DNA of 64,000 nt, taken from assembly GCF_020520425.1 (NCBI RefSeq), contig NC_079489.1, positions 98,126,810-98,190,809 on the forward strand, written 5' to 3'. Positions 31,981-43,860 of this stretch are shown one piece after another. The stretch's first letter is position 1. Each line of letters begins with the position of its first letter. Under the pieces are notes generated by a model. The model was not told the DNA's origin. It saw only the letters and a list, made by a program, of their open reading frames with translations, and made no database searches. The stretch comes from Spinacia oleracea (lineage: Eukaryota; Streptophyta; Magnoliopsida; Caryophyllales; Amaranthaceae). The translations under genes and the position numbers were made by a program.

Positions 31981-33765
31981 CAAGGCCGAGGTGGCTTTAA
32001 AGCGCAAGGCTATCAAGGCCAAGGACCCTATGGTCAATCTCAAGGCTTTGGCAATCAAGGTCAATACAATCAAGGTAGTTATAATCCCAACCATCAAGGT
32101 GGAGGGGGTTACAACTACACTTATGGGCAATATAGGGGTGCCTCTAGTGGGGGTTATCCATTGAACTCGGGAGGTCCGTATGGTGTGTCTCAATTTCCAC
32201 CTCCCGGATTCAATGGACCAAGGACCTTTGGCAATCAATTTCAATCAAAACTTAGTGGTTATGGCAATGCACCTCCACCACTCCCGCCTCTCAAGTCTAA
32301 CCTTGAGGCTCTCATGGAGTCGCTTGTGGGGGCGCAAGTCAAAAAGAATGTTGAGTTTGAGGATGGATTTAAGCAATCCAATACTCATTTGAGAATGATT
32401 GAGACCCAATTAGCTCAACTCGCTAATACCATAAAGGAACAACAAGTGCATACTAGTCTCCCACCCCAAGGTCAACCTCCTAAGCAAATGTATGCAATCA
32501 TGACAAGGAGTGGGAAGATTTTAGATGATGTTCCTAGAGCTAATGAGGTTTCTAAGTCCAATGGGAAGGATCATGAGGGAGTCGTTGAGTCTAGCGACAA
32601 TGATGTGGTAGAAGAGGAGCCTCCCATCGATGATGTGGGTGATACTCCTATACCAAAAGAGGCAACTCTTCTACCTCTCCCCACTCCTAAACTCCCCTAT
32701 CCTCAAAGATTTTTAGGCAAAAAATTGGATGATCAGTTTTCTAAGTTTCTTGATGTGATTAGCAAGTTGCATGTCTCATTGTCTCTCACCGAGGCACTTA
32801 AACAAATGCCCCGCTATTCTAGATTCATGAGAGATGTTCTTAATGGAAAGAGAAGTTGTGAACCGAAAGACACCGTGCAACTCACGGAGAGTTGTAGCGC
32901 TCTAATTCAACACTCCTTTCCCCCAAAACTCAATGATCCCGGGAGTTTTTCAATCCCTTGTAGCATTCAAAAGCTCAAATTTGATAATGCTCTTTGTGAT
33001 TTGGGGGCAAGTGTGAGCATCTTGCCATATAAGACTTATGAGAAGCTCAATCTAGGTGATCTCTCTCCCATCGCTATGTCATTACAACTAGCCGATCGAT
33101 CGGTTATGCTGCCATTGAGTAGGATTGAGGATGTTCCCCTCGTTGTTGGCAAGCTTACTTTTCTCGCTGACTTCGTATTCTTGGACATCGATGAGGATAC
33201 CCATACCCCCATTATCTTGGGGAGGCCATTTTTGGCCACCGCGGGTGCTCTTATTGATGTGCAAGGGGGACTAATCACCTTGAAAGCGGGAGATGCAAAA
33301 GCTAGCTTCAAGCTTCCCCTTGGTGAAGGGTGTTTTGCGAAGACGAAAACTTATATGAAGGAAGAAACTATTGCTTGTATTGAGAGCTATTGCTCACATG
33401 CTAACCCTTCTAACAACTTTCGTGTTTCTAAGTGTGATAATGAGCTTTCTAGGTCCTCTCCCGATGACAAGGAAGTCCATGTGATCCCAAGGGTGTTTGA
33501 TGATAAGTTTGATGATGTCATAACCATCCCCGAGATATTTGGGATGCATGTTGATGGTGATGTTGGGGCTACAACCTCCAAAGTAATTCATGAATCGGCA
33601 AACAAAGCCAAGAGACCCAAGAAAGCCAAGGAAAAGCTTGGTGGCGGATTGTTTGGTTGGCACCTTATGAATGGGGATGTCGGTAAATTGTTTGTGCCCA
33701 TGGGGGAAAAAAGAAACTTTTTGACTAATGATGACCCTAAGTTAGTTGCATTTGAACCCCCATGA
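31981..33765 (+). CDS. gag-pro: Athila gag C-terminus and aspartic protease
   Basis: A long uninterrupted frame, ~595 codons to TGA at 33763-33765; it has no start of its own because it is the downstream half of gag split by CACTA-2. It opens with a Gly/Gln/Tyr-rich nucleocapsid tail (~residues 1-90), then a Pro-rich linker, a conserved MYAIMTRSGK segment, an EEPP acidic stretch and KLPYPQRFL. An aspartic protease fold has active-site CDLGASVSILP (~residue 340) and the ILGRPFLATAGALIDV flap-side motif. The Athila lineage uses DLGA in place of DTGA. It ends with a Lys-rich segment and GWHLMNGDVGKLFVP. No RT follows, so the polyprotein is gag-pro only. Confidence 0.88.
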   Translation, partial: QGRGGFKAQGYQGQGPYGQSQGFGNQGQYNQGSYNPNHQGGGGYNYTYGQYRGASSGGYPLNSGGPYGVSQFPPPGFNGPRTFGNQFQSKLSGYGNAPPPLPPLKSNLEALMESLVGAQVKKNVEFEDGFKQSNTHLRMIETQLAQLANTIKEQQVHTSLPPQGQPPKQMYAIMTRSGKILDDVPRANEVSKSNGKDHEGVVESSDNDVVEEEPPIDDVGDTPIPKEATLLPLPTPKLPYPQRFLGKKLDDQFSKFLDVISKLHVSLSLTEALKQMPRYSRFMRDVLNGKRSCEPKDTVQLTESCSALIQHSFPPKLNDPGSFSIPCSIQKLKFDNALCDLGASVSILPYKTYEKLNLGDLSPIAMSLQLADRSVMLPLSRIEDVPLVVGKLTFLADFVFLDIDEDTHTPIILGRPFLATAGALIDVQGGLITLKAGDAKASFKLPLGEGCFAKTKTYMKEETIACIESYCSHANPSNNFRVSKCDNELSRSSPDDKEVHVIPRVFDDKFDDVITIPEIFGMHVDGDVGATTSKVIHESANKAKRPKKAKEKLGGGLFGWHLMNGDVGKLFVPMGEKRNFLTNDDPKLVAFEPP

Positions 33766-35711
33766 GTTTTGGGGGGATTCGTCAAGCTAATGACGTTAAA
33801 CGAGCGCTACCCGGGAGGCAACCCGGTTGTCTAACTCTTAGATTTCATTTGCTTTCGTTTCGTAACTATTGTCCTATTTGTGCATGTTTTTGTGTGTTTC
33901 TTTGTTTTGGGCTCATGCTTTCCACCATGTGCCTTGTTCGTCGATTTTTCGGTGAGTTTGGTTCGGTTTTTACCGGCTCTTTGCGGGACTTGCTCCCACG
34001 ACATTTCCGGTAATATCCTTCTAACACTATTGCATTCTTTGTGACGGGCATCCATCATGTGGGGCATTTGGTTGGATGGGTAGTTGTGCCCCTCCTTGCT
34101 TGGTTTTAGGCCTTGAGGACATGGCCTAATTCTAGCTTGGGGGAAGTTTTGTTGTGTGGTTGCCGACTTGTGATGCTCATTGCTATGAAATCATACCATT
34201 ATGTGCACTTGTTTCTTTGTTTTTAGTTTGATTTAGTTTGATTTTAGTTTATTTTCTTTTTGTTTGTTTCATTTACTTCTTTTTGGTGTGTTTTCTTATT
34301 TTCTTCCCTTTTCTTTGTTTGATTTCCTTTTCGTCAAGGCAAGTTTTTCTAGGTTTTCTTAGGCAATATTCTTGATTGGGGCAAATAAAATTGGAACTTG
34401 TAGATTAGAATGCTTTTATTCCTAATTGGTAGATTTTTACACGGTTCTTAATGTCTTGGGTCGAGTATAGGATTTGGTGTCAAGGAAGTTGGTTAGAACT
34501 ATGGGTAGCATGCGTCATGAACTCTTGGCTTGTGGTAAGATGGTGTCGATTTCTCTAGTGATTTGAAACCGGAGAGAATGGTATTTTCTCCCTTGTGAGG
34601 TTCATGTCCAAATAATCCCAAACACATATTCATATATTGAGTGGCATGGATCCTTATCATTGACTTTCTTATCTCCTGAGTTTGACCATTTCCTTCCCGA
34701 GACCGCGACCGAACTACTTTAGGGGACGATAGAGGCATTTCTTTCGGTGACTATTTTTCTTTTTACTTTAGGACTTTATTTTCTATTTTTCTCATATGTT
34801 TTTGTTTGCATTTACCCCTTTGCTAGACATTTGAGCCTTGACCCTTCATTTCTTATGAGCACATTACAAGCCTAATAGCCTTTGTTTTGTTTTCACCCTT
34901 AGAAGTGATAGTGAAGCTTAGAGTTATGATGCTTGTTGGTTTTGAATGAATATGCAAAGTTGAGGAATGATTGTTATTGGTATGAATGGCAAAGTTTTGG
35001 AAGAATGTTGTATATATATAGTGAGTAATTGATGCAAAAGCAAAAAGAGAGTAAAGTTTTGAAAAAGCCAAAAATAGAGAAAAACAAGGCATGAAAAGTT
35101 TCATTTGAAACACACAAAAAAAAGAGAAAAATCAAATCAAGAAAAAAATGCAAAAAAGGTTGTAGTTTAGAGTTGTTGTTGAATAAGCTTGGGGGTACCG
35201 CAAATAAGTGGTACGAGTTTGTGTTTGGTTCAAAATGCTTGAGTTTAGTTCTATCATTGCGCTTCACTTTAGGTATGAGCACCAAATTGCCAAATTTGTT
35301 CCGCACCTTACCCCTAGCCTACGTTACGCCCTAAAAGCCCTCTTGACCCTTTAAAGTTGAGTCATTGTCGGTGGAGGGAGGATTTGGTCGAGCTTAAGGA
35401 ACAAGGTTGTCATGCAAAGATGTCGGGTAGCCTAATCTTGATTTTCTGGCGCCTTCGCGGTGTCTCGAGACGCTATTCTCAAGGGTGAATAAGATCTAGA
35501 GATGTGACGTGGTATGCTCGGTTGTAGGGGGATTGACTAGTGCTTGCCCTTAGTTCGCTTTGCTTGATGCTCGAATCTTTCACTCGATTTAGGACATTAG
35601 TTAGCGTGTACTCATTTATTTGATTAGTAATATTAGTGTTCTTCTATACTTGTTCCATAATAAAGGCCCCCATCTTGGATTTTGTAGTTTAATTTCTTTT
35701 CTTCTTCTTTT
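33766..35711 (+). other. Athila 3' non-coding region (left part)
   Basis: It begins with TGACGTTAAACGAGCGCTAC and GGGAGGCAACCCGG, the post-pol sequence of Athila-group elements, although pol is missing. The rest is T-rich, stop-dense sequence with CTTGGGGG-like runs. It is interrupted at 35711 by Tat-B and resumes at 47861. Confidence 0.7.
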
Positions 35712-37143
35712 TGTGAGGGGGTCGAAAAAGCGCGAGGCTAATGCGTGACCTCGTCCCTCGTGGGTGTGACGATTCTTTTTATTCAATCAAGTGTAATTGG
35801 ATTTCCTGTGAGTATACACCCAATTGACTAGTAATATAGGAGTCGCCATTCAGTTTTTAACGACAATGAGAAAAACTGACAAAACCCGGTTATCGTGACA
35901 TAAAGGGAGTGCAATTATGTTTGACCACGACGGCCGTAGGTTCCCTTGTGATCCCTGGTGTGGGGATCTCTCAATATACACCCGCAAGGTAGAGATTGAG
36001 GGTTCGGGGGACTGTAACTACCGAGAGGAGTACTTCGCTCGTTGATAACTCCAGAGGCAGGATATCCTTACTAGCTCAGCATAAATAATTGAATGGACAT
36101 GCGTTAACTATTAAACTAATCTGAGTTGATTTTAGCAATATGCAACATATAATACTAATTCGATCATGATTATCTGATTTAAATAGCATTAAGGGACCTA
36201 GCATGATAATCCGATTTCCCAAAAATATTATATTTGTTAGGCGTGATAGAACAATCAGATTAGGTTAGTTTAACAGTTCATAAAAAGGGCGAGGAAAGCA
36301 GTTAAATCATCGAAAAGGGACACATTACGACGCACCCTTGAGAGGTGCGTCACGGTTCTCAGAAAACTAACCACTTTGACTTTGCTATTTCTCCTTTTTA
36401 TTTAACAAATCTCAATTATGGGACAGGATACGTTCTGTTCGATTTATGGATTGATTGCGACAGAACGCGTGAACAGTTTCGCAGCGAGAGGCTTAGGCTA
36501 AGGGTTGGAGTCAATACTCAGAATATAATTGTGTGTTGTTGTTGTCCTTTCACGTCGAATTTAGGGGGCTATTTATAGGGAAGAGTTCGTGGAAAGATAG
36601 AATTGCAGAGTTCTAATCCACAAAGAATTAGAAAAAAACAGGTACCTAGGTACTTTCAGCGCCCAGAGCCAGGCGTTGAAAATAGGGTCTGGGCTGTTTT
36701 CTTTAGTCAGATTCGGATTCCTGAAATCCGTAGAGTTTGAGATTAATTCGAGTCTTTTAGCGCGTATCAATTTTGTGACGGAATGCATCCGGGCCCGTTA
36801 CGAACTCTAGGCTCGTTAGGATTTCAATTAATACGTAACTCTTATTTCCGAATCATATTAGGAATAGGATTCTAGCAGTTTTCTATCTCATTTAGGATTT
36901 ATGTCGGAATGCAACACCTAATTCTGACAGGTTTCTATCTTTTATGATTTGCCACTTTTAGAAGCTACCTTTTACGGTAGTTACTATTTTTAGCAGGTTT
37001 CCATAAATAGCAGGTTTCGGGTGAAATGAAATGGGGAATCGAGATTCGTTTATTTTATAGGAGATGCGTTGTCAAGTGGAGATTTACGTTTTCATCATCG
37101 AACCTTTCCCTTGCGGGAACGGGGACAAAAGTAGGTGTCTACA
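35712..37143 (-). repeat. 3' LTR of Tat-B (left copy)
   Basis: 1432 bp; + strand TGTGAGGGGG...GTGTCTACA. The palindrome module is reduced to a single dyad (36655-36683). TATA CCCTATAAATAG reads on the minus strand at 36568-36580. It is otherwise nearly identical to the right copy by eye. Confidence 0.92.
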
Positions 37144-37640
37144 GTTAGCCCCCACTTTGACTGAGTCTTGGAGTAAGATGATGGTCAAAGTATTAGACGG
37201 AGTGCGTCACACAAGCCATGGTGTATGTGACATGTTTTGCGAGGGTCTCACGAGCCCCCGAGTGATAACATTTGACTTAAGGGTCATCACTTGAAGTGTC
37301 GACATATCCCTCACGTGTCATTGGGATTTATCAACTGATAGTATAGAAACTTCCTCACTTTGTCATTGGAAGAATCTAAAGGTGCGTAGAAACTCCCTCA
37401 CTTTGTCATTTGGAGTAGCTACAGAGTTTTTCGAAATCAAAGCTATAAAGTGTAATTGGGCCTGGCCAAGCCCAATCACGAGGTAAAAAACGTTTTTTTT
37501 ATAAAAGATTCTCATTTTCAGGGCTAGCTAAACGAGAAAACCCCCTTGTTTTTATAGGACGTAAAACGAAGGAAAATCCAGCACACTTGTTTTTATAGGA
37601 CGTAAAACGAAGGAAAATCCAGCAAAAGTTATCGCTGCAA

Positions 37641-38110
37641 CGACTAAGGACCTGCGCGGTTAGTGACGCAGACCCCGCCCGCTGAAGGTGGGCGAGCCTG
37701 TCGGTTGAGGGTGGACGCCCCGTCCGATAGAAGTGGACGAATCTGTTTTGATGTTTTGAAAATAAGGACCTACGCGGTTTGTGACGTAGACCCCGCCGGC
37801 TGAAGATGGCGAACCTGTCCGCTGAGGGTGGACGCCCCGTCCGATAGAAGTGGACGAATCTATTTTGAAATTTATTTTGCTTTTTTGAAAATAAGGACCT
37901 ACGTGGTTTGCGCCGTAGACCCCGCCGGCTGAAGATGGCGAGCCTATTTTAAATTTGAAGACTTTATTTTTGTCGAAAACTGAGGACCTGCGCGGCTAGT
38001 GACGCAGACCCCGCCCGCTGAGGGTGGGCGAGCCCTGTCCGCTGAGGGTGGACGTCCCTGAATTCGTTTTCTTTTCGATTTGGGAACTCGCGCGGTTTGT
38101 GACGCGATCT
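37641..38110. repeat. Tandem repeat of ~115 bp in Tat-B 3' region
   Basis: About four units share AAGGACCTGCGCGG, GACCCCGCC, GGCGAGCCTGTC and GTGGACGCCCCGTCCGATAG with Tat-A 19081-19560. Bases 38110-38960 continue as non-coding, TTTT-rich sequence. Confidence 0.85.
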
Positions 38111-38960
38111 TGCCGACTGATGATGGGCAAGTTCCTATTTCTTTGGTTCTTTGTGATTTCTTCTGAGAATTTCTTTTATTCATTCTTGCAAGAGCGAATT
38201 CTTTCTAGGGGTGCTCGAATTTAGTTGTAACCTGAACGTGGGCTGACAACGTGTTCAGACGGATCTTTGTCTTGCGACCGTCCGCTTTCGTGATTTTGAG
38301 CTAGTCTTTACGGCTCGACTTGGTCTTTGATCAGAGGACCGTGCACAAGCGTCAGCGACGTCCTTTCGATGAGGTCGAACCTATTGTTGTTCTCTTTTTT
38401 TTTGAGATATCCAAACATGATATGGTGTTCGGCGCAGTCCGAGAATGTGATTTCGATCGCGCGCTCCTTGTTGGAGTCTTTTTTTTGCGAGCCCCCAAGC
38501 ACTGGGGCTCGTCGGTTGTTTTTCGCATCTTGTAATCATGTTTGGGGTCATGCTCGTATGTGCGAACGACCTTCTATAGTAGTGTGCTACTTTAGCGAAG
38601 CCGTGGAGCGCGACTTTAGTTTTCAGGCGACATCCGGTTTTAGCTTGGCCCGGATTAACCCTTTGACAGACAAACATTTTTTTTATTTGGAAAACCAATG
38701 ACTTGACGACACATATTTTTGGTGTTTCGAAGAATGACCATGATATTTAACTTGCTTTTTTTTGAAAGTGTACATAAGCATTTTCTGAGACGAGTCTAAG
38801 TTTCGACCAAGTTTTAATGTCATTATTTTTTCTTGCTTATTTGGGAGCTAAAGGTGCTTTGGGCTTGATCCTACTTGCAATAGGGCCTCGTGTTTTAGCA
38901 ACACGGTCTTAAGTCCTTTCCTGTTCCGTGTTTTGTGAAATCTGGGCCTTGGGCTGCATT

Positions 38961-39105
38961 TTCAGCGCCCAAGTTTAGGCGTTAAACATTTCGGCGCCCA
39001 GGGGTGGGCGCTGAAAGTCCTTTCCTGGTAATATTTGATTTTCGGATTTCTAAACACGTTTCCGAATGGGATCAGGATGTCATTGGGTGCGTTCAGCTAT
39101 ATATA
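38961..39105 (+). promoter_or_regulatory. Candidate promoter of the Tat-B antisense gene: palindrome module plus TATA
   Basis: The double-palindrome module (38961-39016; TTCAGCGCCC...TCGGCGCCCAGGGGTGGGCG) is followed 82 bp later by TATATATA (39098-39105), 56 bp before the ATG at 39162. The module-to-TATA order and spacing resemble the LTR promoters of the same family. Promoter activity is inferred. Confidence 0.6.
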
Positions 39106-39161
39106 GGGGCTAGATACGTCCTTATTTTCCACCACTCTCAAATTCTTTCTCTTCTTTTGCT

Positions 39162-41004
39162 ATGCTCCAATTATTCACTGCTTTTGCCATGTCGATCCCT
39201 ACTTTCTCACTCCAATGGACAATTAGGCGTTGGCTGCGGGCGCTTACTCCCACAGAAAAAGCTTTGTTAAAAGAATACCACTTAGAGGCACTTTTAGGTT
39301 TACAACAAATTAATATTGATTATAACTTTCTGCATGCTGCCCTAAGCTTTTGGGACTCCGATCATCATGTTTTTGCCTTTCGGGGCAATGAAATATGTCC
39401 TTTGCCTGATGAATTTGCTGCGATCCTTGGTTATCCTACTAATGCTACTCCTGTTACCCCTGGCACTATTGAAGAGGGTAAAACAACTATAAGGGCTTTC
39501 CTAGGGCTAGATGATAACATGTTTGCTGAAATTGTTGTAGATGATAAGGTTAACTTGGCAAAACTTGTAAAACATCACTTTAGGCCTAGTAAAAATATGA
39601 CCTAACAGAAATTGAATATTCGAGCCCTTGTATTTTGCTTGTTGAATCATTATTTGCTGTCGAATAACAAAGGAGAATTCGGTGACATAAGGTTGATCCC
39701 CTTGATTAGCCAGATGGAAAGTTGCTATTCTATTATGCCGTTGGTTGTTGCCGAGACTTTGCTGAGTGCGGATGAGCTGAAGAAGGCTGCCAAATCCGAA
39801 CATTTTAAGGGAAGCCCCCTATTACTGCAGGTAATCGATTTTTTTCTTTGCGCGCATACACGTCCCTTTTGCATAATTTCTTTTTGCCTGGGGCTGAGTT
39901 TCAGCGCCCAGGGCTGGGCGCTGGAATTTTCGGCGCCTGGTCCTGGGCGTTGAAACTGCGCCCCAGGAACCGTTTTTTTTTTCTTTCTCTTCATTCTTTT
40001 GATTCGATCGTACCTGTTTTTGCAGATTTGGCTTGCGGAACGGCTTAGACTTTTGGAAGCTCCTGCCGATCCTAAACATTATCGCCCTATAGCTTTGGGT
40101 AACCGAAAATACTTGCACCAAGGCCAGGACGAGGCCGAATGGACCTCCTTTTTTACTTATGGCATTTGTTCTATTAAGTGGGTGGTACCATGGTGGGGTT
40201 TGACTATTATGACAGGGGGGGTCTGATGTATCGGTTTATGTTTCTTTGTTGGGGCTATCTCGTCCCATTTATATTTTCCCTTACCGAGTCATGCGTCAAT
40301 ATGGTTTAAGGCAGACTATCCCCTTTTCTGATACGGTACCACCTAAGGTAGCGGCCTTTGCACAAACACGGGTCCTAGCGTGGGCCAAGTATTATGATGG
40401 TCTCCCGCGTTGGGTCGTAGCTACAAATGGCTTTGTGGGTCTTTCTGAAAACTACAAGTTGTGGATGAGCTCCGATGACAAAGATGTGAGGACCGAGGCT
40501 CGAAATGGGGAGCCGGCTGAGCTTTTGATACCTCGTATTCGTGTTAAGTATGAGGGTCCTGATTCTGCCAGACCTCGTACCTATAGTTTTAAGATTGTGA
40601 AAGCTCGTCCTGATCGAAGGCGAAAGGAAGTTCCTCCCCGTTCCAGTTTCAGGCCTAAAAAGATGCCTAACATGAAGGGGCCTGCTGTTGTTAAAAGAAA
40701 TGCAAGCTCTCGCGGAGATCGTCGCCGGAACAATGTATGGGTTAGGAAGGCTCAACCGCCTGTAGAAACAGTGGCTAGTCTAGTTGATGATAATAATCCT
40801 TCTCCCACCATTGTTTGTGCCCTTGAGGCTGAGTGGGCTATAACTGAGAATGTTTCTGAAGCCTTGGCATCTTTGGAAGTTAGTGTCCAGGAGCCGGTTC
40901 TTATGGAGATTGACATTGGGGCAGCGCAGAGGACTGTGGGAGTGGATCCTGCGAATATTGCCCTCTACAAGACTTTATTTGACGATCCAGAAGAACTAGA
41001 GTAG
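39162..41004 (+). pseudogene. Antisense gene (aORF) of Tat-B, plant-mobile-domain/DUF7745-like, two exons
   Basis: Exon 1 is 39162-39830 and ends CTGCAG|GTAATC. The intron 39831-40025 ends TTTTTGCAG. Exon 2 is 40026-41004. Exon 1 carries FLHAALSFWDSDHHVFAF, then a PLPDEFAAILGYP motif typical of plant transposon-associated DUF7745/PMD-like proteins. Exon 2 begins IWLAERLRLL and ends in a basic then acidic tail. Two lesions: an in-frame TAA at 39603-39605 and a frameshift at a seven-G run (40214-40220). It runs opposite to gag-pro and converges on it. The role is unknown; family assignment is from recognised motifs only. Confidence 0.72.
39886..39968. repeat. Palindrome module inside the intron of the Tat-B antisense gene
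   Basis: TCAGCGCCCAGGGCTGGGCG and TCGGCGCCTGGTCCTGGGCG are flanked by outer arms CCTGGGGCTGAGTTTC and GAAACTGCGCCCCAGG. The whole 83 bp can fold into one nested hairpin in the intron. Confidence 0.8.
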
Positions 41005-42212
41005 TGTAGTTCTTGTTAGGGTGTAGGTGCCCTCTATTTATTTCAGTCGTGTTTGTTTTTATTTTTAGCACTCTGTTTTCCTTCTTATTATATTTTAATA
41101 AAGGCGTATTTTTAGTTTTCATTTTCACTCTTTTATTTTGTTTCTCCTCTTTTTTATGTATTTTATACGTCTAACACTTTTTGCACAAAGAATATATATT
41201 TTTTTATTTGGACCGAATCCTTGGTAAGGATTGGCTACGTATCTTGTCAGAATCAGGTCGCGCGTAGTTCTAGCTTTAGAATAAGTTCTAGTATGCCGGA
41301 TTTCGGTAGATATGTCCTGAAGTGGAAACATATTACTTAATTGGTCAAATGAGTGAAGTATTTATCATTATTTTCATCTGCCGTTTTTTTTTTTTGCCAT
41401 AGGCTGCGTAAAATTCGACTAATTTGTATAGCTATATTCTCGGTTGGTAAGCCTATTCGGATACATATTGTACCCCCCAAGTGTTCGTTATTTTTCCGTT
41501 GTGTGCGGATAAGATGACGAACACTTCTGAAAAGAAAACTTTTGGCAGGCAGAGAGTTTCAACGCCCAGACTGATTTTTGTCCAGATTAATTTTTGTCCA
41601 GGCAGAGAGTTAGCGTGAGACGCATTTTTGTCCAGATTAATTTTTTCTATTGGTGACTCAAAACAGTTTTGAAAATGGAGTTAGGGTGCGGAATTTATGA
41701 AGATCTTTGTGTAGGCTTTGGAGGTGGGTTGTTAGTGAAGGGTATGATGGAATCTATGTTTTATGAATCTTTTTTTTTTTGGTAACATTTGCATTGTTTT
41801 AATTTTTTGATTTCCTTTGATTTTGGGTTGCATGGATTGACTCTTATGATGACACTGGTTGGCTTTTTAGGTTTTGGGGATATGAATGGAATAGTGTGGT
41901 TTATTTTGTGGGTTTCGGGAATTGGTTCCCATGGCACTATTTCAAAAACCGAGTGGGCTTTGTTTGTTGGGCCTAGAGTGGGCCGCCTCTTTATTTTTGT
42001 ATTTTGCAAGTACATTTGGTGTTTATTTAGTGTTAGAATAAAATTTTTAGGAGAAATATTACGCCTTTATTGATTCGGAAAGTAAGGAAAACACACTGAA
42101 ATAAAACTGAGCCATATTCTAAAGGGCCTTAGGACCATCTAAAGTCTCTATTATTTTTTCTATCAATCTAAAGAACTACTAGGCGCTTTTTACTAATGGT
42201 GCTCTATGTGGC
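41005..42212. other. Spacer between convergent antisense gene and gag-pro of Tat-B
   Basis: T-rich and stop-dense. 41200-41560 matches Tat-A ~23080-23470 (GGACCGAATC, GGCTACGTATC, TGTTCGTTATTTTTCCG). A degenerate palindrome module remains near 41560 (TTTCAACGCCCAGACTG), followed by three TTTTTGTCCAGATTAAT copies (41575-41645). Confidence 0.6.
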
Positions 42213-43860
42213 TCAAGCCTGGGGTTTAGTCTCATAAAACTTTGGTCCTTCACCGGTACTCATCTTGAATTCCATTCCTTTTGCGTTGACCCACTGATAT
42301 GTCTTCACCCATCCGTTCTCGACCTCTTCCAGTGTTGATGCAGGAGAGATTAACCGGGTTGGATCGAAACCTTCATCTTGTAAAGCTAGGGTAGTCATCA
42401 CAGTCTCGTCCTCCATAGGCCTCGATTCGTTAAATAATGTCCATAGAGCCTGGTTGTCCAATATTTCAGCTGTTTTAGCCTTGGCGAGGTGGGGTGCCTC
42501 ATCCAAGGTGTGGCAGTCATGGAAAATTTCAAATCCGGGTTTTAGCAAGCCATCCTGAACGAAGGGTTCAGGGAAATCACAGCATGGGTGTTCTTCTCCT
42601 TCCCTAACGAACATCCCGTTAAGGGTCCTTTGATATGGGGGAAGGAGGGTGGTTTGTTTGGCTTTGTTAAGGCGTAGCCTAGATAGGCGGTCAGCAATAT
42701 CTTCCTCCGTTGGTTCATAACCTAAGCCAAAGGGAGTAGATTTGTCGGGAAAAGGATAGAACGTGTATTCCTTCTTCCTTATGCCCAATGGGGTTCCTGG
42801 GAAATAACCTTGAGCTAACAGCATTCTAGGGATGACTCGGGATGCATGCGGGTCTAGGAATGCTGGATCATAATCTTCGATGAACTGGATTGTTTCTTCC
42901 ATTTGAAACCCATAAAGGTCGTCTGCAGTTTCGGCCGTTCCAACCATAGTACAACTGACGTCGAGAGGAGGGGCGCGGATTTCTAGTATTACCCCGTTAT
43001 GGTTAAGTTTAACCATTTGGTGCAAGGTAGAAGTCACACCTCCTAAGTCATGGAGCCAAGGTCGCCCCAAGAGGAGGTTGAAAATGGGCTTGATGTCGAT
43101 TACTTGAAACTCCATGGTGCGTGCCACAGGCCCGGTTTGTATGGTAAGGTTGATTTTTCCCAATACAGGCCTTCGGGAGTTATCATAAGCTCGTACCCCT
43201 TGCGTGGAGGTTTGGAAGTCATCGCTTCCTAGCCCCAAGCAATGGGCGGTTCGCAATGGGCAGACATTAACCGCCGAACCATTATCTACGAGCGCTAGGG
43301 GGATGTTTTGTCCTTTGCATCCAACCACTAGGTAAAGGGCTTTATTGTGAGCACCCCCCTCTTTGGGTAAGTCTTTATCAGTGAAAACTATGGCCTTTTC
43401 TCCGGCATCTCTCGTGACATGGCTAACCAATGAGTCAGGTGTGATATCTGTAGGTACTGAGATGAGGTCAAGTGAGCGAATAAGCTTTTCGCGATGTTCC
43501 TTTGAAGTACACATAAGATCCCAGATGGTAATCTCGGCCTTGGTTCTTTTTAGTTGTTTCAGGAGAGGATTTTCAATGACTTCTGCGACGGTAGCGTGCC
43601 GTCCATTCTCAGGAGTTTGCCTAACCGGGACACCGTCCATAGGAGGTGGGTGTATATCCGGTTGGTATATTCTTCCGGATCGGGTGAGGTTGTCGACCTC
43701 GGGCTCCTGAGGGGTGGTGTCAATGAGAGCATACCCAGGCCAAGTTTCTGTGAAGAAGTCCTGGCCCGAGACTTGAGATAGGTAAATATCTTCAGCATCA
43801 TCGTTCCACACACCGCACACTTCCCTCTCGATTCGATCCATAGGGACCACAGCGAGTGGT
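42213..43860 (-). pseudogene. pro: Tat-B aspartic protease region
   Basis: The 545-codon frame from ATG 43850 holds LTRSGRIYQPDIHPPP, then ITIWDLMCTSKEHREKLI, then the active site LALVDNGSAVNVCPL and the motif LLGRPWLHDLGGVTSTLHQ, as in Tat-lineage proteases that use DNGS. The tail (DEAPHLAKAKTAEIL) is not followed by RT. A TAA at 43866-43868 and a frame change upstream separate it from gag. Gag polyprotein cleavage would be its normal role. Confidence 0.85.
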
